This document shows positions 1-5,316 of a DNA stretch of 5,954 bases, piece after piece (the first letter of the stretch is position 1; each line of letters opens with the position of its first letter). The translations under genes were made by a program, and so were the position numbers. Origin of the DNA: JAPWJZ01 sp038247245 (lineage in GTDB: Bacteria; Pseudomonadota; Alphaproteobacteria; Micavibrionales; UBA2020). The notes under the pieces are model-generated. The model was given only the letters and a program-made list of their open reading frames with translations. It was not told the DNA's origin and did no database searches. The stretch is from contig JBBRVE010000125.1 of assembly GCA_038247245.1 (NCBI GenBank), positions 1 to 5,954 of the forward strand, given 5' to 3'.

Positions 1-28
1 GACTGCTGTTCCTTTTTGAAATCGATCT

Positions 29-66
29 AAGACCCGTAAATCACGCGATTCTGGGTCTTTTCGTTT
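29..66. terminator. Possible intrinsic terminator hairpin downstream of cysK
   Basis: A 7-base inverted repeat, AAGACCC (29-35) and GGGTCTT (53-59), encloses a smaller AATC/GATT stem (39-42 with 47-50) around the loop ACGC. On the plus strand the stem runs into a T-rich stretch (58-66, TTTTCGTTT), so it would best terminate a plus-strand transcript entering from the left. On the minus strand it lies about 65 bases past the cysK stop but has no good T-tract, so use by cysK is less certain. The rest of 1-124 shows no gene; a shorter inverted repeat TCCGA/TCGGA at 113-124 beside the cysK stop has a loop too small to form a convincing terminator. Confidence 0.4.
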
Positions 67-124
67 CGTAGCAAGCGTGTCGGAACTTTATGACAGGTTG
101 CTCGGCGATTCGTCCGAACTCGGA

Positions 125-1072
125 TTATTCCGGATAAAGCTGCGTCGACAGATAGCGTTCGCCAAGGTCTGGCAGGATGACGACGATGAGCTTGCCGGCG
201 TTTTCGGGGCGCTTGGCCACTTGCAACGCGGCCCAAGCGGCAGCGCCGCAGCTAATGCCGCAGAAGAGGCCTTCGGTGGTGGAGAGGCGGCGAGCGGTGT
301 CGGCGGCGTCTTCGTCCTTCACTTGAATGACTTCGTCAATGATGTCGACGTTCAAGATGTCGGGGATAAAACCGGCGCCGATGCCTTGGATCGTATGCCG
401 CCCGGGTTTGAGCTCCTGATTGGCTTTCCGCTGGGTAATCACGGGGCTGTTCGTGGGTTCGACGGCGATGGCTTTAAAGCTGGGCTTGCGCGATTTGAGC
501 ACTTCGCCCACGCCCGTGATGGTGCCGCCGGTGCCGACGCCGGAGACGAGGATGTCCACCTTCCCCTCGGTGTCGCGCCAGATTTCTTCGGCGGTGGTGC
601 GGCGGTGAATATCGGGGTTGGCGGGGTTGTCGAATTGTTGCGGGATAAAACTATTCTTGTGCGTTTTCGCCAGTTCAGTCGCACGCGCGATAGCGCCACT
701 CATACCTTTATCGGCGGGGGTGAGGTCGAGTTCCGCGCCGAACAGGCGCAGCATCTTGCGGCGTTCGAACGACATGCTTTCAGGCATGGTCAGGATCAGC
801 CTGTAACCCTTGGCCGCGCAGATGAAGGCAAGGCCGATGCCGGTATTGCCCGATGTCGGCTCGATAATCACGGTGTCCTTGTTGATCTTGCCCGATGCTT
901 CGCCAGCCTCGATGAGCGAAATCGCGAGGCGGTCCTTCACGCTCGACAGCGGGTTGAAGAATTCCAGCTTCAAAACGATATCGGCCTTGATGCCATGCTC
1001 GGCGGTCAGTTTCGGGATGCGGACGAGGGGGGTGTTGCCGATCGTCTGCCAGATATGATCGTGGATGTTCAT
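125..1072 (-). CDS. cysK: Cysteine synthase A (O-acetylserine sulfhydrylase)
   Basis: A PLP enzyme that joins O-acetyl-L-serine and sulfide to give L-cysteine and acetate, the last step of cytosolic cysteine synthesis. The 315-residue product is close to the family's usual 310-325. Visible motifs are IGNTPLVR (11-18), NPLSSVKDR (40-48) with Lys46 as the PLP Schiff-base lysine, the substrate loop TSGNTG (73-78), PQQFDNPAN (144-152), the phosphate-binding GVGTGGTITG (178-187), HTIQGIGAGFIP (226-237) and GISCGAA (272-278). In the last motif Ser274, which contacts the PLP ring nitrogen, is kept; the following residue is Cys rather than the common Ser. The fold-type II layout is complete and the C-terminus (GERYLSTQLYPE) is normal. 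The start codon overlaps the dut stop as ATGA and has only a weak A-rich site upstream, so translation is probably coupled to dut. CysM or cystathionine beta-synthase is less likely given the CysK-type motifs and lack of extra domains. Confidence 0.95.
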   Translation of the reverse strand: MNIHDHIWQTIGNTPLVRIPKLTAEHGIKADIVLKLEFFNPLSSVKDRLAISLIEAGEASGKINKDTVIIEPTSGNTGIGLAFICAAKGYRLILTMPESMSFERRKMLRLFGAELDLTPADKGMSGAIARATELAKTHKNSFIPQQFDNPANPDIHRRTTAEEIWRDTEGKVDILVSGVGTGGTITGVGEVLKSRKPSFKAIAVEPTNSPVITQRKANQELKPGRHTIQGIGAGFIPDILNVDIIDEVIQVKDEDAADTARRLSTTEGLFCGISCGAAAWAALQVAKRPENAGKLIVVILPDLGERYLSTQLYPE

Positions 1073-1539
1073 GACGCTTTTTTCGCCGCTGTGCCGGTGG
1101 AACCAAAACCGCCCGCACCGCGTTCCGTTTCGTCCAGCTGCTCGACCAGATTGAAATTTACGCGCGCATATTGTGCGACGACCATCTGCGCCACACGCAT
1201 ACCGCGCTCCACCGTGAACAACTCGTTGCCGAGGTTGGCGAGGATCACCTTCACTTCGCCGCGATAATCGGCATCAATCGTGCCGGGCGAATTCAGGACG
1301 GTCACGCCGTTTTTGAAGGCAAGGCCGGAGCGTGGGCGCACCTGTGCCTCGTATCCTTCGGGCAGCGCGATGGCAAGGCCGGTGGGGATCAGCTTGCGCT
1401 CGCCGGGTTGCAGCGTCACAGGCGCATCGACAGCGGCTTCCAGGTCCACGCCCGCCGACAATTCGGTTGCGTAGGCGGGCAGGTTCAGTCCCTTGGCATT
1501 CGGCAGCTGGGTGATGGCAACGGCGACTGGTTTAGACAT
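1069..1539 (-). CDS. dut: Deoxyuridine 5'-triphosphate nucleotidohydrolase (dUTPase)
   Basis: Hydrolyses dUTP to dUMP and pyrophosphate, keeping uracil out of DNA and feeding thymidylate synthesis; the family works as a homotrimer. All five motifs of the trimeric type are present in the 156-residue product: SAGVDLEAA (28-36), PRSGLA (69-74), GTIDADYRGE (86-95) with Asp89 as the expected catalytic residue, RGMRVAQM (112-119) and the C-terminal glycine-rich arm RGAGGFGSTG (140-149). The frame is open to an in-frame ATG at 1551, which would add four residues (MECI). The start at 1539 is preferred because GGAG lies 6 bases before it and it gives an 18-19 base leader from the candidate promoter; the 1551 ATG has no ribosome binding site. 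This is the first gene of a two-gene unit with cysK, sharing the ATGA overlap at 1069-1072. Confidence 0.95.
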   Translation of the reverse strand: MSKPVAVAITQLPNAKGLNLPAYATELSAGVDLEAAVDAPVTLQPGERKLIPTGLAIALPEGYEAQVRPRSGLAFKNGVTVLNSPGTIDADYRGEVKVILANLGNELFTVERGMRVAQMVVAQYARVNFNLVEQLDETERGAGGFGSTGTAAKKAS

Positions 1540-1545
1540 AATGCA

Positions 1546-1549
1546 CTCC
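1546..1549 (-). promoter_or_regulatory. Ribosome binding site deciding the dut start
   Basis: On the minus strand GGAG is followed by 6 bases and then ATG at 1539. It overlaps the alternative upstream ATG at 1551, which itself follows a GC-rich stretch with no purine-rich site. This favours the shorter, 156-residue dUTPase. Confidence 0.6.
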
Positions 1550-1564
1550 ATGGCGGCGGTTTAG

Positions 1565-1594
1565 AATATATGTATTTAACCCACCTCGTGGCAG
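1565..1594 (-). promoter_or_regulatory. Candidate promoter for dut-cysK
   Basis: Read on the minus strand, CTGCCA (1594-1589) is followed by an 18-base spacer and TATATT (1570-1565). The second box matches the -10 consensus at five of six positions, the first matches the -35 at four of six. Transcription would begin near 1558, giving a leader of about 19 bases that ends in the GGAG site before the ATG at 1539. The AT-rich patch is conspicuous in GC-rich surroundings and lies inside an imperfect dyad (1558-1581). Inferred by eye only. Confidence 0.35.
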
Positions 1595-1633
1595 AATGAC
1601 AAGGCGCCAGACATTGCCGTCCGTATTTTATCG

Positions 1634-1686
1634 GCAGGCTAAGCCTGCATTGTAAAAGTCCGCAGGCTTAGCCTGCATTGTAAAAG
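1634..1686. repeat. Tandem pair of 25-base palindrome-containing repeats
   Basis: Two copies, 1634-1658 and 1662-1686, lie 28 bases apart start to start with a 3-base gap. Each is a 7-base inverted repeat around one central base (GCAGGCT-W-AGCCTGC), followed by the identical tail ATTGTAAAAG. The only difference is the central base: A at 1641, T at 1669. The second tail ends 11 bases before the ATG at 1698, and its AAAAGG (1682-1687) is the only plausible ribosome binding site for that gene. The palindromes are not followed by a T-tract on either strand, so these are not classic terminators. They could be paired operator sites, RNA hairpins in the leader, or a dispersed genomic repeat; the window does not decide. 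Confidence 0.85.
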
Positions 1687-1697
1687 GTTGAATTTAT

Positions 1698-2084
1698 ATG
1701 CGCCTGTTCCTTGGCCTGCTGGCCGCCGTTTTGATCGCTGTTTCCAATCCCGCCGCCGCCTGTTCGCCCGCCGTGAACCAGCTGTCGTTCAAGCAAAAGG
1801 CCGAAGGCAGCGACATCCTGTTCATCGGCGGGGTAGAGGAAGCGGGTGACGATTACGTCATCTTCCGCGTATCAAAATCCGGCAAAGGCGCACCCGTCGC
1901 CGGCGAAACCATCCGCCTCGCGCATCAAGGCTACGGCACCTGCGGCGAGCTGAAGTTCGAAACCGGCGACGTCTGGCTCTACGCCGGAGATTTCCCCATG
2001 GGCGCATCGCGCCAGATTGAGCAGAAGGATATGGAGGCGGAGATTGCGGCGGTGATTGAGCGACTGGATACCGAAGCGAAGTAA
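1698..2084 (+). CDS. Small secreted protein with NTR/TIMP-like (OB-fold) features
   Basis: A 128-residue exported protein. Residues 1-21 form a Sec signal peptide (Arg2, a hydrophobic stretch about 3-15, then NPAAA), with likely signal peptidase I cleavage after Ala21. The mature protein would then start with Cys22. A lipobox is possible but poor, because position -3 is Ala. The order of elements resembles bacterial members of the netrin/TIMP-like fold: an N-terminal CSP, a DILFIGGV strand (39-46), VIFRVSKSGKG (54-64), a second Cys in TCGELKF (81-87), then GDVWLYAG (90-97). Cys22 and Cys82 are the only cysteines and may form a disulfide. The C-terminus (about 105-126) is charged and probably helical. 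Function is unknown and the family assignment is from pattern alone. The leader carries the tandem palindromic repeats, and the gene ends 4 bases from the stop of convergent ubiE. Confidence 0.8.
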   Translation: MRLFLGLLAAVLIAVSNPAAACSPAVNQLSFKQKAEGSDILFIGGVEEAGDDYVIFRVSKSGKGAPVAGETIRLAHQGYGTCGELKFETGDVWLYAGDFPMGASRQIEQKDMEAEIAAVIERLDTEAK

Positions 2085-2088
2085 CCGC

Positions 2089-2844
2089 TTACAATTTATT
2101 CCCGACATGAATAGCCGCAATCCCGCCTGACAAATTGATGACCTTCACGTTTTCAAAGCCTGCTGTTTCCAGTCGTGCCGAGAGTTCGGCTTGTTTGGGG
2201 AACTGGCGGATGCTTTCGACGAGGTATTGGTAGCTGTCGCGGTCTTTGGCGACGATTTCGCCGATTTTGGGGATGATGCGGAAGGAATATTCGTCATACA
2301 TTTTTTGCAACGCCGCGTTTTTCAGGTGGCTGAATTCGAGGCAGAAAAACTGCCCGCCCGGTTTCAGCACGCGGTAGGCATCGGACAGCGCGTTGTCGAT
2401 ATGCGTCACGTTGCGCAACCCGAAGGCGATGGAATACAGGTGGAATTCGCGGTCGTCGAAGGGCAGCTGTTCGGCGTTGCCTTCGACCCATTCAAATCCC
2501 TTTAAATATCCGCGGTCGATGGCGCGGTCGCGGCCGACCTTCAGCATTTCCTTGTTGATATCGCAGACGGTGATTTTCGCGGACTCGCCAGCCGCTTTGC
2601 GATAGCGGAAGGCGATATCGCCCGTGCCGCCCGCCACATCCAGCAGCTTGCGGTTGGCGCGCGGGTGCATCATCTGCACGAAACGGTTTTTCCAGAGGCG
2701 GTGGATGCCGCCCGACATCAGGTCGTTCATCAGGTCGTAACGCGATGCGACATTGTCGAACACGCCTTCGACAAGTTTCGTCTTGTCGGACGGCTTGACG
2801 CGTTTATAGCCGAACCAGTCTTTTTCCTTGTTCTGCGTTGTCAT
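2089..2844 (-). CDS. ubiE: Demethylmenaquinone/ubiquinone C-methyltransferase UbiE (COQ5 family)
   Basis: A SAM-dependent methyltransferase that adds the C-methyl group to the benzoquinol ring in ubiquinone synthesis (and to demethylmenaquinol where menaquinone is made), acting at the inner face of the cytoplasmic membrane. The 251-residue product is typical in length. Both family signatures are intact: the one from Tyr36 to Trp51 (YDLMNDLMSGGIHRLW) and the one from Arg158 to Ser172 (RVLKPGGQFFCLEFS). SAM motif I is LLDVAGGTGD (67-76), with the acidic residue of the next strand in VCDIN (93-97) and NAEQLPFDD (123-131) after it. The frame can extend to a GTG at 2859 or an ATG at 2850, but the ATG at 2844 has GGAAGG 7 bases upstream and overlaps the permease stop as ATGA. 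It is the last gene of the minus-strand murJ unit and ends 4 bases from a convergent gene. Confidence 0.95.
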   Translation of the reverse strand: MTTQNKEKDWFGYKRVKPSDKTKLVEGVFDNVASRYDLMNDLMSGGIHRLWKNRFVQMMHPRANRKLLDVAGGTGDIAFRYRKAAGESAKITVCDINKEMLKVGRDRAIDRGYLKGFEWVEGNAEQLPFDDREFHLYSIAFGLRNVTHIDNALSDAYRVLKPGGQFFCLEFSHLKNAALQKMYDEYSFRIIPKIGEIVAKDRDSYQYLVESIRQFPKQAELSARLETAGFENVKVINLSGGIAAIHVGNKL

Positions 2845-3581
2845 CCCCATACCTTCCACATTGTACGAATGCTGAGGCAGATCACAAGGATGCCGACAGC
2901 GATCATGAACGGCTTCACCGGAATGCGCTTGGTCAGGTATGCCGCGATGGGCGCAGCCAGCACGCCGCCGATGGCGAGGCCGACAATCACTTGCGGATGC
3001 GAAAAACCGATGGTGAACAGGAACGTCAGCGATGCCGCCAGCGTGACGAAAAATTCGGCTGCATTCACGCTGCCGACCGTGTTGCGCACATCCTGCCCGC
3101 GCGCGACGAGGTTCGACGCCACGATGGGGCCCCAGCCGCCGCCGCCCACGGTGTCGATCAACGCGCCGAAGAAACCCAGCGGCGTGATATGCTTGTTCAC
3201 TTCCTTCTGCGGAATTTTCTTGAAGGCCTTGAAAATGATGACGATGCCCATCAGCAGCAGATAGCCCGCGATATAGGGCTTGATGATGTCGCCATCCAGC
3301 TGCGTCAACAGATACGCGCCGACAACCGCGCCCGCAACGCCCGGCACGACCAGCTGCTTGAACAGTTTTTTATGCACGTTGCCGAAAATATGGTGCGATG
3401 CCGCCGATGCGCCGGTTGAAAAACATTCTGCGGCATGGACCGTGGAGCTGACGACCGCAGGCGGCAAACCCATGCCGAGCAGGATGCTGGACGCCGTCAC
3501 GCCATAGGCCATGCCCAGCGATCCGTCGATCAGCTGCGCGATAAAGCCTGCGGCGATGAAGAAAAAAAGATCCTCGGTCAT
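2841..3581 (-). CDS. TSUP / TauE-SafE family membrane permease
   Basis: A 246-residue inner-membrane protein of the TauE/SafE (TSUP) family, whose studied members move sulfite, sulfoacetate or other small, often sulfur-containing anions. It is almost entirely hydrophobic, with about eight membrane segments (roughly 5-24, 28-48, 75-93, 101-119, 132-146, 172-192, 196-217 and 223-240). The family's internal duplication is visible: IDGSLGMAYGVTASSIL (18-34) and AAECFSTGASA (50-60) in the first half match IDTVGGGGWGPIVASNL (142-158) and NAAEFFVTLAAS (173-184) in the second. Length is normal and the frame intact. The substrate cannot be read from sequence; cysK about 1.8 kb away is on a separate transcript, so it is thin support for a sulfur role. 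No clear ribosome binding site precedes the ATG, which follows the murJ stop by 31 bases. The gene overlaps ubiE by 4 bases. Confidence 0.88.
   Translation of the reverse strand: MTEDLFFFIAAGFIAQLIDGSLGMAYGVTASSILLGMGLPPAVVSSTVHAAECFSTGASAASHHIFGNVHKKLFKQLVVPGVAGAVVGAYLLTQLDGDIIKPYIAGYLLLMGIVIIFKAFKKIPQKEVNKHITPLGFFGALIDTVGGGGWGPIVASNLVARGQDVRNTVGSVNAAEFFVTLAASLTFLFTIGFSHPQVIVGLAIGGVLAAPIAAYLTKRIPVKPFMIAVGILVICLSIRTMWKVWG
2852..2857 (-). promoter_or_regulatory. Ribosome binding site deciding the ubiE start
   Basis: GGAAGG on the minus strand lies 7 bases before the ATG at 2844 and only one base before the ATG at 2850; it also overlaps the possible GTG start at 2859. It sits inside the last codons of the upstream permease gene, as expected for coupled translation at the ATGA junction. 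Confidence 0.65.
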
Positions 3582-3612
3582 GGGCGCAGGATAGGCAGCG
3601 GGGCGCTTACGG

Positions 3613-5178
3613 TCAACGCCTAATTACCTTGGAAATCAGCTTTATAATGAATGACTTAAGGCCTTGCTCGCCGAAGATCAGCGCTGTGGGTAGGGCGATG
3701 ATGCCAAATGCCGCGCCGCCGAAGGCGATATCGGCCAGCGACACCCATTTCTGCGCCATCTCGAGCGGCAGGTATTGTTCGCGTAACCAAATGGCGGCCA
3801 GCGCCGCACCGACCGATGGCACGGCAATCGCAAGGCTCCGCCCGAACGCGCCCAGCAACGGCAGGAAGGGCGGCGCGTCATGCAGCTTGCGCGCATACAG
3901 CAGCGTCGCCAGCGCATTCACCGTCATCGCCGCAACGCCCGCCATAGCAAGGCCATCGACCGAAAACGCCTTGGACATTTGCAGATACAGCGGAATGGCG
4001 GCAACCGACAGCACGCTGCCCAAAATCATCGGGCGGATGGTGTCGCCGCGCGCGTAAAAAGCGCGGGAAATAATCTGCTGCACAATCCAGCCCGGAATGG
4101 CGAAAGCGAGCAGGGCGGTCAGGCCTGCCACGATAATGGTATCCGTCGATGTAAACTTGCCATGTTCATAGACAAGCGCGACAATGGGCTGCGCCAGCGC
4201 GAAGAAGCCCGCACCCGCCAATACCGACAGCGCGATGCCTGTTTTGAGTGTGCCGAGCAGCGTTTTGTTCAATTCAACCGTTTTACCCTCCGCCCATAAT
4301 TTCGACAGGGTGGGCAGGGCGGCCGCGCCAATCGCCTGACCGATCACCGCAATCGGCACCTGCATCAGGCGTCGGGCATAGGAAATATGCGCAACCGTGC
4401 CGGTCGCCAGCAATGCGCCGAACCAGCGGCCATACCATTCATCCAGCGTCAGCAGCGTCGTGCCGAACATCAGGGGCGCGGCAATCGCCAGATATATCAG
4501 GAAGTTTTTGTCGGCGGGCGCGATGCGGATTTTCAACGGGATATGTTTGTAACTGAACAGCACCGGCATCAGGAACGGCCCCAGCACCGCGCCGACCAGC
4601 GTACCAATCGAAAAACCCGCGATGCCATAAGTATCATACAACAGCACGCCGCCAAGGATGGTGCAGAGGTTATAGACAAGCGGCGCGAGCGCGGCGGCAT
4701 AGAAATGTTTATGCGCCAGCAACACGGCCTGAATGATGCCGCCGATGATGAAGAAAATTTGCGCGGGCAGAACAATGCGGGTCAGTGCGATTGTCGCCTG
4801 CGTCGTCGGTTCATCGAAATTCGGGAACTGGAAACGGATCAGCGGGTCGGCGTAATACCAGAGCAGCCCCGTCATCAGCACGACCAGCGCGCCCATATTG
4901 CCCAGCAGCGTCGCCATCAGTTTCTGCGCCGCCGCTTCACCGTTTTTTGCCATGATACGGTGATACAGCGGGATAAAGGCAATCGACAGCTCGCCGCCCG
5001 CCAGCATGTTATTCAAAATATCGGGGATCTGGAAGGCCGCGTAAAAGGCATCGGTCGTGCCGCTCGCGCCGAACTTGTAGGCCAGCAGCATTTCGCGCAC
5101 ATAGCCCAGCAGGCGGGAGGCCAGAATGCTGACCGCCAGGATCATGGCGGCGGTGGCGATGTTCTCGGTTTTTTTCAT
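3613..5178 (-). CDS. murJ: Lipid II flippase MurJ (MviN family)
   Basis: A MOP-superfamily integral membrane protein expected to flip undecaprenyl-linked lipid II across the cytoplasmic membrane for peptidoglycan synthesis. The 521-residue length and the run of about 14 hydrophobic segments fit the family. The N-terminal signature SRLLGYVRE (21-29) gives Arg22 and Arg28, equivalent to E. coli Arg18 and Arg24; TTDAFYAAF (41-49) gives Asp43, equivalent to Asp39; YARRLMQVP (267-275) keeps the Arg270 equivalent. Differences from E. coli include PDILNNMLAGGELSIAF (52-68), with Asn where E. coli has Arg52-Arg53 and a GGE in place of AEG, and Arg269 in place of Asp269. The C-terminal end is basic (ISKVIRR). 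The ATG at 5178 has no strong ribosome binding site. It appears to be the first gene of the unit with the permease and ubiE. A divergent MVF paralogue with another lipid substrate is the main alternative. Confidence 0.92.
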   Translation of the reverse strand: MKKTENIATAAMILAVSILASRLLGYVREMLLAYKFGASGTTDAFYAAFQIPDILNNMLAGGELSIAFIPLYHRIMAKNGEAAAQKLMATLLGNMGALVVLMTGLLWYYADPLIRFQFPNFDEPTTQATIALTRIVLPAQIFFIIGGIIQAVLLAHKHFYAAALAPLVYNLCTILGGVLLYDTYGIAGFSIGTLVGAVLGPFLMPVLFSYKHIPLKIRIAPADKNFLIYLAIAAPLMFGTTLLTLDEWYGRWFGALLATGTVAHISYARRLMQVPIAVIGQAIGAAALPTLSKLWAEGKTVELNKTLLGTLKTGIALSVLAGAGFFALAQPIVALVYEHGKFTSTDTIIVAGLTALLAFAIPGWIVQQIISRAFYARGDTIRPMILGSVLSVAAIPLYLQMSKAFSVDGLAMAGVAAMTVNALATLLYARKLHDAPPFLPLLGAFGRSLAIAVPSVGAALAAIWLREQYLPLEMAQKWVSLADIAFGGAAFGIIALPTALIFGEQGLKSFIIKLISKVIRR

Positions 5179-5316
5179 AAGGTGCGCGTTGCCGGACTTA
5201 TTATGTGCTTATGGGGCATGATACAGAAAAACATGACCGAAAACAGCCTTTTAGTCTATTCCCAAGAATCCAAAAACAGGCCACAATCAAGGTCGAGATT
5301 GAAGGAGTTTCAAGGT
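5179..5316. promoter_or_regulatory. Divergent intergenic region between murJ and the exported-protein gene
   Basis: This 138-base spacer must carry the start signals for two divergent genes. For murJ, CATAAT on the minus strand (5205-5200) is a reasonable -10 box about 22 bases before the ATG, but no good -35 stands out. For the plus-strand gene, ATGACC (5233-5238) followed 18 bases later by TATTCC (5257-5262) is only a weak pair. AAGGAG (5302-5307) is a strong ribosome binding site 9 bases before the ATG at 5317. The stretch 5221-5290 is A-rich relative to its surroundings. A small CAATC/GATTG inverted repeat (5284-5288, 5297-5301) abuts the ribosome binding site; its significance is unclear. 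Confidence 0.35.

Noticed and set aside
821..1072. Loss of PLP binding in CysK because of the GISC motif or a missing lysine.
   Set aside because: Lys46 is in the normal SSVKDR context and Ser274, the residue expected to contact the PLP nitrogen, is kept. Only the next residue, Cys275, departs from the common Ser.
77..1267. A long open plus-strand frame of 396 codons running opposite cysK and the end of dut.
   Set aside because: It lies antisense to two genes with complete catalytic motifs, crosses their junction, has no ribosome binding site and reads as low-information Ala/Gly/Arg/Asp-rich sequence. It is a by-product of GC-rich codon use.
1540..1551. The ATG at 1551 as the dut start, adding MECI.
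   Set aside because: It has no ribosome binding site and its own bases contain the GGAG that serves the ATG at 1539; dUTPases usually begin close to the first strand, as the shorter form does.
1634..1686. The tandem repeat as a CRISPR array.
   Set aside because: There are only two copies, separated by 3 bases rather than a spacer of about 30, and no cas gene is present.
1634..1686. The palindromes as intrinsic terminators for dut or the plus-strand gene.
   Set aside because: They lie upstream of both genes' starts, not downstream of a stop, and no T-tract follows either palindrome on either strand. The one-base centre would also need to open to form a loop.
2665..3419. Two overlapping plus-strand frames opposite the permease and the start of ubiE.
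   Set aside because: The minus-strand genes here have family signatures and a coupled ATGA junction; the plus-strand products show no motif or start signal.
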